Below are positions 7,625 through 15,901 of a DNA stretch of 64,000 nucleotides, piece after piece (within the stretch, counting starts at the first letter, position 1; each line of letters begins with the position of its first letter). Source of the stretch: Desulfobacterales bacterium (lineage in GTDB: Bacteria; Desulfobacterota; Desulfobacteria; Desulfobacterales; SpSt-501); NCBI GenBank assembly GCA_030834695.1, contig JAUQXK010000057.1:1-64000 (forward strand). Reading direction: 5' to 3'. The notes under the pieces were generated by a model. The model was not told the DNA's origin. It saw only the letters and a list, made by a program, of their open reading frames with translations, and made no database searches. Both the position numbers and the translations under genes were made by a program.

Positions 7625-8710
7625 ATAGTGGTACCGGTAATACGCCGCGCACGTCCCTTCGCTTGACACCATGCACGGGCCCACCGGGTCCATGGGCGTG
7701 CAAACCTTCTTATAAAGTGCGCATTCCGGCGGCGTTTTTTTGCCGGTGAGGATCTCCCCGCAGGCGCAGCCCTTGGGCGGCCCGGCCTCCACCGCATTGA
7801 GGTGGAAGCGCCGCCCGGCGTCATGCGCCGCGTAAGCAGCGCGAATGCGCAGCCCGCTTGAGGGGATCAGCCCGATACCCCGCCAGCAGGCGTCGGCCGG
7901 TTCAAACACCCGGGCCAGTATTTCCTGGGCCTTACGGTTGCCCGCTTCGGTGACCGCCCGCGGGTAACCATTCACGAGCCGTGCCTTTCCGGACTCGATC
8001 TGCTCGATGAGGCTGACGATCGCCTGCAGGATATCGGCGGGTTCGAAACCGGCAACCACACAGGGAATCCGGTGCCGGTCGAAAAATGGCCGATAGGCGT
8101 TGAGCCCGATGATGACGGAGACATGGCCCGGCAGGATGAACCCGTCGATGCGGACGTCCTCCACGGACATGAGCGCGTCAAGGGCTTGCGGCACCGTCTT
8201 GTGGGCCGCCAGCACTGAGAAATTATCAAGCCGGGCTGCCGCCGCCGACAGAATGGCGGCAGCGATGGTGGGCGCCGTCGTTTCAAAGCCTACTCCAAGG
8301 AAGACCACCTGTTTCTCCGGGTGGTTTCGGGCGATGGCGAGTGCATCCATCGTTGAATAAACCACCCGGATGTCACGCCCTTCCGCCCGCTCGGCCTGCA
8401 GGGAGGAGGTGCTGCCGGGAACCCGCATAAGGTCGCCGAAGGTGGCCACGATCACCTCCGGTTGTTTTGAAACCTCGATGAAGGCGTCAATCTCGGCCTG
8501 GTCCGTCACGCACACCGGGCAGCCGGGGCCCGACAAAAGCGAGACGGTCTCGGGAAGCAGGCTGCGGATTCCGCTGCGAAAAATGGAAACGGTGTGCGTG
8601 CCGCAGACTTCCATGAGGCGGACCGGACGTCGGCTGGTGCGTTTGATCTGCTCCGCCAGCTGGCGGGCCAATTCGGCATCCCGGTATTCCTCGATATGTT
8701 TGATGGTCAT
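7622..8710 (-). CDS. hypD: Hydrogenase maturation protein HypD
   Basis: HypD is the [4Fe-4S] scaffold on which, with HypC, the Fe(CN)2CO unit is assembled. The 362-residue product has MEVCGTHT near residue 33, GPGCPVCVT near 62, and a cysteine-rich C-terminus (GCACGEILTG, PPECALYKKVC, GPCMVSSEGTC) that binds the cluster. The ATG at 8710 follows an AGGA site by nine bases; a longer frame upstream runs into repeat sequence and lacks support. The last codons abut a palindromic repeat that follows the TGA. Confidence 0.95.
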   Translation of the reverse strand: MTIKHIEEYRDAELARQLAEQIKRTSRRPVRLMEVCGTHTVSIFRSGIRSLLPETVSLLSGPGCPVCVTDQAEIDAFIEVSKQPEVIVATFGDLMRVPGSTSSLQAERAEGRDIRVVYSTMDALAIARNHPEKQVVFLGVGFETTAPTIAAAILSAAAARLDNFSVLAAHKTVPQALDALMSVEDVRIDGFILPGHVSVIIGLNAYRPFFDRHRIPCVVAGFEPADILQAIVSLIEQIESGKARLVNGYPRAVTEAGNRKAQEILARVFEPADACWRGIGLIPSSGLRIRAAYAAHDAGRRFHLNAVEAGPPKGCACGEILTGKKTPPECALYKKVCTPMDPVGPCMVSSEGTCAAYYRYHY

Positions 8711-8728
8711 ATAAGTTGATCCTTTGAT

Positions 8729-8807
8729 GGCATAGCGCAGAGGGCAAGAGCATAGGGTCCAAAAGGGAAACAACCGGATGTGGCTCTATGTCCCATGCTC
8801 TATGCTC
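8729..8807. repeat. Inverted arrays of CTATGC-type microrepeats between hypD and hypF
   Basis: The left arm at 8729-8757 (GGCATAGCGCAGAGGGC..., reading GCATAG units) and the right arm at 8783-8807 (CTCTATG...CTCTATGCTC) are imperfect inverted copies of the same microrepeat seen at 6073-6103. They enclose about 25 bases. The right arm encodes the last residues and the TAG stop of hypF (8786-8788). Confidence 0.65.
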
Positions 8808-11071
8808 TTAGCCGCAATCACCGCCTGACCGAGTGCGATCCCGCCGTCGTTGGTCGGCACCAGCCGATGGCTGAACACTTCGAAACCCCGGCCTTCCAAT
8901 GCGCGAGCCAAGCCGGTCAACAGGCGCGAATTCTGGAAAACCCCGCCGCTCAGCACGACTTGCTTCAAACCGTGCGCTGCACGGATTCGATCGCACAGGT
9001 CGCTGAACAACCGGATCAAGGTGTTGTGGAACCTGGCGCTGATCAAGGATATCTGGCACCCTTTCCCGACGTCCGTCGCTACGGCGCGGACGATCGGCGC
9101 CGGCGGCATTCGCCAGGGGCCGTCTCCCTCCAAAAAATAATCGTAGAAGGACTCGGTTTCGTTCCGTGCCGCCATCTCGAGCTCCATGGCGGCCTGGCCT
9201 TCAAAGCTGACCCGCGACCGCAGGCCAGCGATGGCGGCCACCCCGTCGAACAGGCGTCCCAGACTGGAGGTGAGCGGCGAGTTGATGCGTTTGACGATCA
9301 TCTCCTGAATCAACCGGACCTTGTCAGGGCCGGTCTCCCGCATGAACGGCAGGTCCAGGCCGCCGAGATTCCCGCCCAAGGCGTCATGCAGATAACTGAC
9401 GGCCATGCGCCAGGGTTCGCGAATGGCGGCCGCGCTGCCCGGCATGGGCACTCCGGACAGGTGGGCGGCGCGTTCAAACCCGCTTGCGGACGCGATCAAG
9501 GCCTCCCCGCCCCACACCGTGCCGTCGGGGCCATAACCGGTGCCGTCGCAGGACAACCCGATCACGCTTCCCTCCAGCCGGTGTTCGGCCATACAGCTCA
9601 CGATATGGGCGTGGTGGTGCTGGACCCGCACCTTGGGGATATCCCTCTGTTCATCGGCCCAACGCGTGCTGAGGTAATCCGGGTGCAGATCGCAGGCGAT
9701 GATTTCCGGCCGCACCGCGAGGATGTTGCGCATGTGGTCGATCGTTTTCTGAAAGAACTCATAAGTGGCCAGATTTTCCAGGTCGCCGATGTGCTGGCTG
9801 ATGAAGGCCTGGCTCCCCTTGGTGAGGCAGACCGTGTTCTTGAGCTCGGCTCCGCAGGCCAGAATCGGCGGCAGCGCCTGCCTCAGGAATACCGGCACGG
9901 GAACGTATCCGCGCGAACGCCGCAGGAAGCGCGTAGCGCCCGCGGCATGCCGCACCACGGAATCGTCGCTGCGCAGGTAGATGTCGCGGTCGTGGATGAG
10001 GAAGGCATCGGCGATGTCGGCCAGGCGTTCGAATGCATCATCGTTGGCGATGGCGATCGGCTCCTCGCTCCGGTTGCCGCTGGTCATTACCAGCGCGGTG
10101 AAGCCAGCTCGCAGCAGAAGATGATGCAGCGGCGTGTAGGGCAGCATGGCGCCGACATACCGGTTGCGGGGTGCCACCTCTTCGGCCAAGTGGTAGGAGG
10201 ACGCTTTTTCCAGAAGCACGATCGGCCGTTGGATCGAGCGGAGCAGGCTCCCCTCCGCCGCCTCTACAATGGCATAGCGCTGGATCGCCGCCAGATCGGG
10301 CGACATGACCGCAAAGGGCTTTTCCTCCCGCAGCTTGCGTTGCCGCAGGCGGGCTACGGCCTTAACGTTCAGCGCATCCACGGCGAGATGATAGCCTCCC
10401 AGGCCCTTCACGGCCAGTATTTTCCCCTGCCGGATCAGGTCTGCGGCGGCGGGGATGGCATCCGCCGTGCGGGTCGGCTGCCGGTGGCTGCCCCACAGAC
10501 TGACTTGCGGGCCGCAGGCCGGGCAGGCGTTGGGCTGGGCGTGAAAGCGGCGGTTCAGGGGGTCGTCGTACTCGGCCTGGCAGAGCGGGCACATGGTGAA
10601 GTGCCGCATGGACGTCTTGGGCCGGTCGTAGGGGATGTCGTCGATAATGGTGTACCGCGGACCGCAGTTGGTGCAGTTGATGAAGGGGTAGCGATAACGC
10701 CGGTCGGCAGGGTCGAACATCTCCTTCAGGCAATCGTCGCAAACGGCGACGTCCGGAGAGATGAGCGTGGCCATGGCCGCCTGCCCGCGGCTGGAGGTGA
10801 TGCGGAAGTCCGCATAGTTCTGAAGCGGATGCGGATGGCTTTGGATCTCGACGATGTGCGCCAGCGGGGGGCTTTTTGCAGCGAGGTCTTTTTCGAATGC
10901 GATGAGGTTTTCGGCCGGTCCCTCGATTTGGATGGAAACGCCGGCGGAGGTGTTGGCCACCTCGCCCTTCAGGCCGTATCGAGCGGCCAATTGATAAACG
11001 AACGGCCGGAAGCCGACTCCCTGAACGATTCCGTTGACCTGCAGCCGTCTGGCTTCCAAACCCTGCGCCAT
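8786..11071 (-). CDS. hypF: Carbamoyltransferase HypF
   Basis: HypF converts carbamoyl phosphate to a carbamoyl adenylate and loads it on HypE. The 761-residue protein shows the full domain order. First comes an acylphosphatase domain (VQGVGFRPFVYQLAARY, residues 15-31), then paired zinc-finger motifs (CDDCLKEM, CTNCGPRYT, CPLCQAEY, CPACGPQ, residues 107-190), a YrdC-like domain, and a Kae1-like C-terminal domain with HHHAHIVSCMAEH. It starts three bases after the hypC stop. The final residues and stop lie inside a dispersed microrepeat, so the natural C-terminus may have been altered slightly. Confidence 0.95.
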   Translation of the reverse strand: MAQGLEARRLQVNGIVQGVGFRPFVYQLAARYGLKGEVANTSAGVSIQIEGPAENLIAFEKDLAAKSPPLAHIVEIQSHPHPLQNYADFRITSSRGQAAMATLISPDVAVCDDCLKEMFDPADRRYRYPFINCTNCGPRYTIIDDIPYDRPKTSMRHFTMCPLCQAEYDDPLNRRFHAQPNACPACGPQVSLWGSHRQPTRTADAIPAAADLIRQGKILAVKGLGGYHLAVDALNVKAVARLRQRKLREEKPFAVMSPDLAAIQRYAIVEAAEGSLLRSIQRPIVLLEKASSYHLAEEVAPRNRYVGAMLPYTPLHHLLLRAGFTALVMTSGNRSEEPIAIANDDAFERLADIADAFLIHDRDIYLRSDDSVVRHAAGATRFLRRSRGYVPVPVFLRQALPPILACGAELKNTVCLTKGSQAFISQHIGDLENLATYEFFQKTIDHMRNILAVRPEIIACDLHPDYLSTRWADEQRDIPKVRVQHHHAHIVSCMAEHRLEGSVIGLSCDGTGYGPDGTVWGGEALIASASGFERAAHLSGVPMPGSAAAIREPWRMAVSYLHDALGGNLGGLDLPFMRETGPDKVRLIQEMIVKRINSPLTSSLGRLFDGVAAIAGLRSRVSFEGQAAMELEMAARNETESFYDYFLEGDGPWRMPPAPIVRAVATDVGKGCQISLISARFHNTLIRLFSDLCDRIRAAHGLKQVVLSGGVFQNSRLLTGLARALEGRGFEVFSHRLVPTNDGGIALGQAVIAAKSIEHGT

Positions 11072-11074
11072 GGT

Positions 11075-11329
11075 TTATTCACCCGGTTCCTCCCGCTGAC
11101 CCCCCTTGGCCTCCACCAGAGCGGCGGCCTCCCTCAGCAGCGCCAGGGTCTCGAGGGCCGCAGTTTCGTCAAGCTTCGATATCGCAAAACCGGCGTGAAC
11201 GATGACGTACTCGCCGACCTGGGCGTCTTCCACCAGCAGCAGGCTGCACTCCCGCCGGACGCCGTCCACATCGATGACGGCCATGTTGTTTTCAATCTGG
11301 GTTATTTTCGATGGAATCGCGAGACACAT
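11075..11329 (-). CDS. hypC: Hydrogenase assembly chaperone HypC
   Basis: HypC is the small chaperone that binds HypD and delivers the iron-ligand unit to the hydrogenase large-subunit precursor. The 84-residue protein begins MCLAIPSKI; the cysteine at position 2 is the essential metal-binding residue once the initiator is removed. It has the OB-like core (VDGVRRECSLLLVEDAQVGEYVIVHAGFA). Its start overlaps the end of the upstream protease gene and hypF follows within a few bases, so the three are coupled. Confidence 0.95.
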   Translation of the reverse strand: MCLAIPSKITQIENNMAVIDVDGVRRECSLLLVEDAQVGEYVIVHAGFAISKLDETAALETLALLREAAALVEAKGGQREEPGE

Positions 11330-11873
11330 GATTCGTGGAATCCTTCCTGCGGTAGGATACGCCCAGGCGCTCCAGTTCTTTCAGAACCATTCCGGCCACG
11401 GGCTCCACCTGGGCCTGGACCGTCGGCGTCAATACCAGGCTGAGGGTCTGGATATCTTCGGGCTCGACTCCAATGATAACGGTTTTCGGCACGTTGTCGA
11501 GAGCCTGGCAAAGGGTCAACGCCTCCAGAAAATCGACCTGGTGCAGAGAATTCTTGGCGCGGATGCGCTCCGGGATGGCCTCCCCCTCAATGCGGTAGAG
11601 GTCGCCGGGCTTCCCGTGGTTGCGCATGGTATCGACGACGATGAGGTGCCGGGGCTTTGAGATCACGCCCAGCAGATTGATGCCCAGGACGCCGCCGTCC
11701 ACTACGAGAACGTTGTCCGGGAATTCATATTCTTTTTCGATCTTCTGAATGACCTGGATGCCGAACCCGTCGTCGGAAAAAAGGATCGACCCGATCCCCA
11801 GAATCATGATGTCCGGGGAGTAGATGTCATCGAACGGGCTGGCCCCATTGGTCGTCAACGGTATATCCTCCAT
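11292..11873 (-). CDS. [NiFe] hydrogenase maturation endopeptidase (HyaD/HynC family)
   Basis: This protease removes the C-terminal peptide of the hydrogenase large subunit after nickel insertion. The 193-residue protein contains the family opening ILGIGSILFSDDGFG (about residues 24-38), with the nickel-sensing acidic residue in SDDGFG, and VVDGGVLGINLL. A later His (NSLHQVDFL) is also typical. It has about 20 extra N-terminal residues, so an internal start is possible. The substrate should be the large subunit encoded just upstream, whose DPCxxCxxH tail has the usual cleavage point. A terminator separates it from the structural genes. Confidence 0.85.
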   Translation of the reverse strand: MEDIPLTTNGASPFDDIYSPDIMILGIGSILFSDDGFGIQVIQKIEKEYEFPDNVLVVDGGVLGINLLGVISKPRHLIVVDTMRNHGKPGDLYRIEGEAIPERIRAKNSLHQVDFLEALTLCQALDNVPKTVIIGVEPEDIQTLSLVLTPTVQAQVEPVAGMVLKELERLGVSYRRKDSTNHVSRDSIENNPD

Positions 11874-11902
11874 GCCGCTGCTGATCTCAGGGCATCGGCG
11901 GT

Positions 11903-11940
11903 AAAAAAACCGGCCTCCCCCCGTCAGGGAGGAGGCCGGT
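11903..11940 (-). terminator. Intrinsic terminator after the hydrogenase large subunit
   Basis: On the minus strand a 10-bp stem (ACCGGCCTCC with GGAGGCCGGT) is followed by a run of T residues. It lies 15 bases after the large-subunit stop and upstream of the protease gene, so the maturation genes are set apart from, or reached by read-through from, the structural genes. Confidence 0.88.
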
Positions 11941-11955
11941 CGTACTAAGCTTCCA

Positions 11956-13611
11956 TTAAAGCGCCTTAATCTTATAGACTTGGTTGGAGTCCGGGTCGAT
12001 CACATGTACCGCACAGGCAATACAGGGATCAAAGGAGTGCACGGTGCGCAAGATCTCGAGTGGTTTTTTGGGATCGGCGATCGGCGTCCCAATGAGAGAC
12101 TCTTCGACCGGTCCCAGCTTGCCCTTGGCGCAACGCGGCCCAAGGTTCCACGTGGAGGGCACCACGTACTGGTAATTCTTGATCTTCTTGCCATCGATCA
12201 CGACCCAATGCCCGAGGGCGCCGCGTGGCACGTCGTTAAGGCCCACGCCTTGTCCCTTGTCCGGCATTTCGTAGGCCGCACAGGTCTTGGAGTCCCCACT
12301 CTTGAGGTTCTCCACCAGTTCCATGACCCAGCCCTGCATGGCTTCGCCGACAACCAGGGTTTCGATACCGCGCGCGGCGGTCCGGCCCAGGGTCGAGAAC
12401 AACGCATCGGCATTGACGCCCAAGGTGTTGATGACTTTGTCCACCACAGGGGCGATCTGCTTGTGGCCGTAACCATAGGCCACCAGGACGCGGGCGAGCG
12501 GGCCGACCTCGCACGCATTGCCGTCGTACCGTGGAGCTTTCAACCACGTATAGCGTCCGTTGTCGCTCTTGGTGTCGTATTGGGGATCAGCCTGGATAGG
12601 CTTGGTCTCTCCCTGGTACGGATGCTTGTCGGCACTGCCTTCATACCAGGAACGCGCCACATGCTCGGTGATCTTTTGCGGATCGACCGGCTTTACGCCG
12701 GACATGCTGCGGTTGGTAATAATCCCGCGCGGCAGGAAAAGGCTTTCGGGTTCCTTCTCGCTCTGCGGAAAGTCGCCGTAGGCCAGGAAATTGCTCGTGC
12801 CGCCGATGGCGCCCCAGTCCTTGTAGAAGGAGGCTACCGCCAGCAGGTCAGGAATGTACACGTTTTTAATGAAGTCCTGGGTTTCCTTGGTGATATACAG
12901 GAACTCGGCGATCCGTCCCGGGGTCAGGTCGCCCACGCAGCTGACACCGCCGGTGACTAGAAACTGCGGATGCGGGTTCTTGCCGCCGAAGATGGCGTGC
13001 ATGCGGGCGGCCTTGGCTTGCAGCCGCAGAGCTTCAATGTAATGGGCCGTTGCCATGAGATTGGCTTCCGGCGGCAGCTTGTAGGCCGGATGGCCCCAGT
13101 AGGCATTTGCGAATGGCCCCAGTTGACCGCTGTCAACGAACGTCTTAAGCCGTTGCTGCACGTTTTTGAAATATGCGCTGCCACCCCACGGAGCATTGGA
13201 AACATTGTCGGACAGGGCCGCCGTCTTGGCCGGATCGGCCTTCAGCGCACTGACCACGTCCACCCAGTCCAGGGCGTGGAGGTGATAGAAATGGACAATA
13301 TGATCGTGCTGGTACTGCGCACCATGCATCAAGTTGCGGACCAAGCGTGCATTCTTCGGGATCTTCACACCGACAGCGTTGTCGACTGCCCTCACCGAGG
13401 ACAGAGCATGGATGTACGTTCAGACCCCGCAGGAGCGCTGCACGAAATGCTGGGCATCCCTCGGATCGCGCCCCTGCAGAATGATTTCAATACCGCGGAA
13501 CATCTGCCCGGAGCTCCAGGCGTTAACAACTTTGCCTCCGGCCACCTCGACCTCGATCCGGAGGTGCCCCTCAATTCGGGTTATGGGATCAACCGTGATT
13601 CTCTCAGCCAT
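11956..13611 (-). CDS. hynA: [NiFe] hydrogenase large subunit with in-frame TGA (putative selenocysteine)
   Basis: This is the catalytic subunit of a periplasmic uptake hydrogenase. Read through one TGA at 13420-13422 it gives 551 residues, the usual length. The start at 13611 follows GGAGG by five bases; the frame opens with [19 protein letters not shown]. The N-terminal nickel-site motif should read RSCGVCTYIH, but the second cysteine codon is TGA, so it reads RSCGV(TGA)TYIH. The frame continues without change ([15 protein letters not shown]). The C-terminal motif is intact with cysteines, DPCIACAVH, followed by a cleavable tail. A hairpin fitting a bacterial SECIS follows the TGA. A nonsense mutation or base error (TGC to TGA) is the alternative. 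The symbol follows sulfate-reducer usage, which varies. Confidence 0.85.
13386..13404 (-). promoter_or_regulatory. Candidate bacterial SECIS hairpin in the hydrogenase large-subunit gene
   Basis: On the coding strand CTGTCCTC pairs with GAGGGCAG (8 bp including one U-G) around the loop GGU. The loop begins 23 bases after the in-frame TGA, and its first base is G. Known bacterial SECIS elements have a short apical loop with a G among its first two bases, roughly 16-37 bases after the UGA, so this one fits. The hairpin is coding (LSSVRA), so conservation in cysteine-containing homologues must be checked. Confidence 0.6.
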
Positions 13612-13669
13612 TATATCCTCCATATCGTTCTTTTAAGAATGTTCGTCGCTGTCGTTCGAATGCCGGCAG

Positions 13670-14614
13670 TTATAGCTCCTGGTAGAACGGAGTAAACTTG
13701 TCCCAGAAATCAGGCTGGCTGCAGCCGATGCAGGGATGCCCCGCCTGAACCGGCCAGCTGGCACCGTCGTTGAACTTGGCGATGGGGCAGTTGTTGTATG
13801 TCTCAGGGCCGCGGCAACCGACTTTGTACAGGCAATAGCCGAGCGCAGCCTCTTCGGATCCGAATTCAGTGACGAATTCTTGATTTTCAAAGTGGCCTCG
13901 TCGCGGGCAGTTGTCGTGGATAGTCTGACCGTAGGCGAACAAAGGCCGCCCGAGATCATCCAGCGCGGGCAATTTGCCCATCAGAAGATAGTTAACCACA
14001 GTGCCCACGAAGTTGATGGGATTCGGAGGACAGCCGGCGATGTTGACGGTTTTGATTCCAAGCGCTTCGCCCACACCTTTATAACCGCCCGGATTGGGTT
14101 TGGCTGCCTGGATGTTGCCGTAGGATGAGCACTGGCCGATGCAGATGACACCGGCTGCCTTTGGGCAGATATCCTTGGCGATTTGCAGAAAGCTTTTGCC
14201 GCCCACTTTGCCGTATCCGCCGTTGAACTTGGTAGCGATGGCGCCTTCCACCACGCAAATGAATTTGCCTTTGTATTTCTCTACCGCGTTGTGCAAAGCT
14301 TCTTCGGCCTGGTGGCCAGCCGCCGCCATGATGGTTTCATGGTAGGCTACGTCGAGCACGTCCAGCACCAACTGGTCGATCCACGGATACATGGACCGGA
14401 TCAACGCCTCTGAGCAACCTGTGCATTCTCCGAGATGCAGCCAGATCACCGGTGGCCGTTGGGCGGGCTGAGCAAAAACCTCGGCCACCTTCGGAACGAA
14501 CGAGGAGGACAGGCCCATCGTTGCCGTAAGGAACGTGCAGAACTTCATGAAATCCCGCCTGGAGACGCCCTTGCCCTCCAGTCTTTCATAAAAAGCTCTT
14601 TCTTCTTTGTCCAT
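13670..14614 (-). CDS. hynB: [NiFe] hydrogenase small subunit, Tat-exported
   Basis: This electron-transfer subunit carries three iron-sulfur clusters and is exported with the large subunit through the Tat pathway. The N-terminus has the twin-arginine motif SRRDFMKF at about residues 18-25, then a hydrophobic stretch ending near VFAQPAQ. Proximal-cluster cysteines are in LGECTGCSE and in IGQCSSYGN/NIAGCPPNP. Medial and distal ligands follow in HDNCPRRGHF, GCRGPETYNNCPIAKFN and HPCIGCSQPDFWD. I use the ATG at 14614, five bases after AGGAGG. The protein (314 residues) lies 58 bases upstream of the large subunit. No membrane-anchor or cytochrome subunit is adjacent, so a soluble enzyme working with cytochrome c3 is likely. 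Confidence 0.95.
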   Translation of the reverse strand: MDKEERAFYERLEGKGVSRRDFMKFCTFLTATMGLSSSFVPKVAEVFAQPAQRPPVIWLHLGECTGCSEALIRSMYPWIDQLVLDVLDVAYHETIMAAAGHQAEEALHNAVEKYKGKFICVVEGAIATKFNGGYGKVGGKSFLQIAKDICPKAAGVICIGQCSSYGNIQAAKPNPGGYKGVGEALGIKTVNIAGCPPNPINFVGTVVNYLLMGKLPALDDLGRPLFAYGQTIHDNCPRRGHFENQEFVTEFGSEEAALGYCLYKVGCRGPETYNNCPIAKFNDGASWPVQAGHPCIGCSQPDFWDKFTPFYQEL

Positions 14615-14863
14615 TTGCACCTCCTTGATGCGATTGTTGATTTAACTCACACCGCTTCCGCTATTATGGCAACACTACAAGTTACCCTTGCAGCAAGGTC
14701 TCGGAATAAGAGTGGTGCAGCAAAAAAAAAGTGCAGGAAAAAAACATCAGGCGAGGTTAGATGCGCCTGCCTAAAAGATTAAGGCTCCCCGTTCGCATGC
14801 CTAATTATTTCAGTATTGCTCGCAAGTCAATCGAAAACTATGGCAAGTAAGTGACAATCGCTG

Positions 14864-15340
14864 TCAGCTCTCGTCTTCAATATCCGAGAATTCATCATCC
14901 TCGATCTTGAGGGTCGTATCTATTTTTTTGATCTCATCGCCTTCCTCGAACTTGTCATCGTCGAGCCCCACGTCCAGCAGTTCGTCGATTTCGCCCGGCT
15001 CCCCTTCATAGCTTTTTGCGGCTTCGGCCGGTTCGTGCTCGCGGGACAGAAACTCGATATCGTCGAAGACGAGCTCATCCGCTACCTTGCCCTTGGCCCC
15101 CAAGATTTCAATTACCTTTTCGGCGATCTTGCCGGCGTACATCCCCGGCGGGTATAGGTTCTTGGTCCGTAGGGCGGCGATGAGCGCATCCCGGCCCATG
15201 CCCATCGCTGATTTGACCGCCTTCCGATCATAGCTTTCTTCGCACAGCAGCGACATGGTATCCTTGTCCAACTCCGCGAATTCACGGATGATCAGGCGCT
15301 TATTTTCATCATCTCTGAGAATTTCGTATTTTTGTTTCAT
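14864..15340 (-). CDS. Uncharacterised acidic protein
   Basis: I do not recognise this 158-residue protein. From the ATG at 15340 the first 95 residues are mixed in charge and mostly helical (KQKYEILRDDENKRLIIREFAELDK; YDRKAVKSAMGMGRDALIAALR). The last 60 residues are strongly acidic with runs such as DVGLDDDKFEEGDE and EDDEFSDIEDES, probably disordered. There is no signal peptide or membrane segment. A further in-frame start 30 bases upstream is possible. It is a single gene between the hydrogenase operon and the tRNA-Ser pair. Confidence 0.65.
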   Translation of the reverse strand: MKQKYEILRDDENKRLIIREFAELDKDTMSLLCEESYDRKAVKSAMGMGRDALIAALRTKNLYPPGMYAGKIAEKVIEILGAKGKVADELVFDDIEFLSREHEPAEAAKSYEGEPGEIDELLDVGLDDDKFEEGDEIKKIDTTLKIEDDEFSDIEDES

Positions 15341-15541
15341 CCCTGATAGTTTCCTTCCCCAAAGGTTCAATAATCAACCAGCTATTTGATAAACTTGCGA
15401 TTTTTATCCCTTACGCTACGATATGTCAACAGCCAATGAGCCGGACGACCGGCTGCCGTTATACCGCCCGAACCAGCATTTTGCATCCACGCTCGTCGAT
15501 CATTCATTGGGCGGCGGGAGCATCCAACTATGTAAAAATTA

Positions 15542-15570
15542 TTGACCTCAAGCTGCGGGCAATGTTAGAA
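15542..15570 (+). promoter_or_regulatory. Candidate promoter of the tRNA-Ser pair
   Basis: TTGACC (15542-15547) and TTAGAA (15565-15570) are separated by 17 bases and end 14 bases before the first tRNA. The -35 box is strong and the -10 box weak. Confidence 0.4.
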
Positions 15571-15584
15571 ATACAAATTCATCC

Positions 15585-15672
15585 GGAGGGATGGCTGAGT
15601 GGTCGAAAGCGGCGGTCTTGAAAACCGTTTCCCGGCAACGGGACGTGGGTTCGAATCCTACTCCCTCCGCCA
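15585..15672 (+). tRNA. tRNA-Ser (TGA anticodon)
   Basis: The acceptor stem GGAGGGA pairs with TCCCTCC, followed by discriminator G and an encoded CCA. The anticodon loop CTTGAAA gives anticodon TGA (serine). The long variable arm (CCCGGCAACGGG) is typical of class II tRNAs. The T-arm carries GGTTCGAATCC. Confidence 0.96.
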
Positions 15673-15691
15673 AAGACAGGCATAAATCCAC

Positions 15692-15784
15692 GGAGAGATG
15701 GCCGAGTAGGTCGAAGGCGCTCGCCTGCTAAGCGAGTAAACTGCGAAAGTGGTTTCCCGGGTTCGAATCCCGGTCTCTCCGCCA
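15692..15784 (+). tRNA. tRNA-Ser (GCT anticodon)
   Basis: The acceptor stem GGAGAGA pairs with TCTCTCC, then G and an encoded CCA. The anticodon stem CTCGC/GCGAG encloses CTGCTAA, giving anticodon GCT (serine). The variable arm is long (ACTGCGAAAGTGG). It lies 19 bases after tRNA-Ser(TGA) and is probably co-transcribed with it. Confidence 0.96.
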
Positions 15785-15793
15785 CCAACCATC

Positions 15794-15832
15794 CAGAAGC
15801 CGTTTTGAGGGGTGCCCTCAAAACGGCTTCTG
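15794..15832 (+). terminator. Strong hairpin after the tRNA-Ser pair
   Basis: A 17-bp perfect stem (CAGAAGCCGTTTTGAGG with its complement) closes a GGTGC loop ten bases after the second tRNA. Only a short ATTTG follows instead of a T run, so termination may be partial or the hairpin may mark the processing end. Confidence 0.65.
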
Positions 15833-15901
15833 ATTTGAGTGAAAAGTTTGGAATCCCCTTGAAAAAGAATCGAGAAGGGCTAACTGTTCGACCATAGGCA
15901 C

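Noticed and set aside
8780-11443. Open frame of 887 codons on the plus strand
   Set aside because: It lies antisense to hypF and hypC, which have full family motifs. The frame is open only because of high GC, and its product has no recognisable family.
11956-12030. Classical [NiFeSe] hydrogenase with Sec in the C-terminal motif
   Set aside because: The C-terminal motif reads DPCIACAVH with a cysteine codon and there is no TGA in frame there.
11956-13611. Two separate genes, or a broken pseudogene, for the hydrogenase large subunit
   Set aside because: The parts are in the same frame, meet exactly at a cysteine position of the active-site motif, and the second part has no ribosome-binding site at its first in-frame start. 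A SECIS-like hairpin follows. A base error remains possible.
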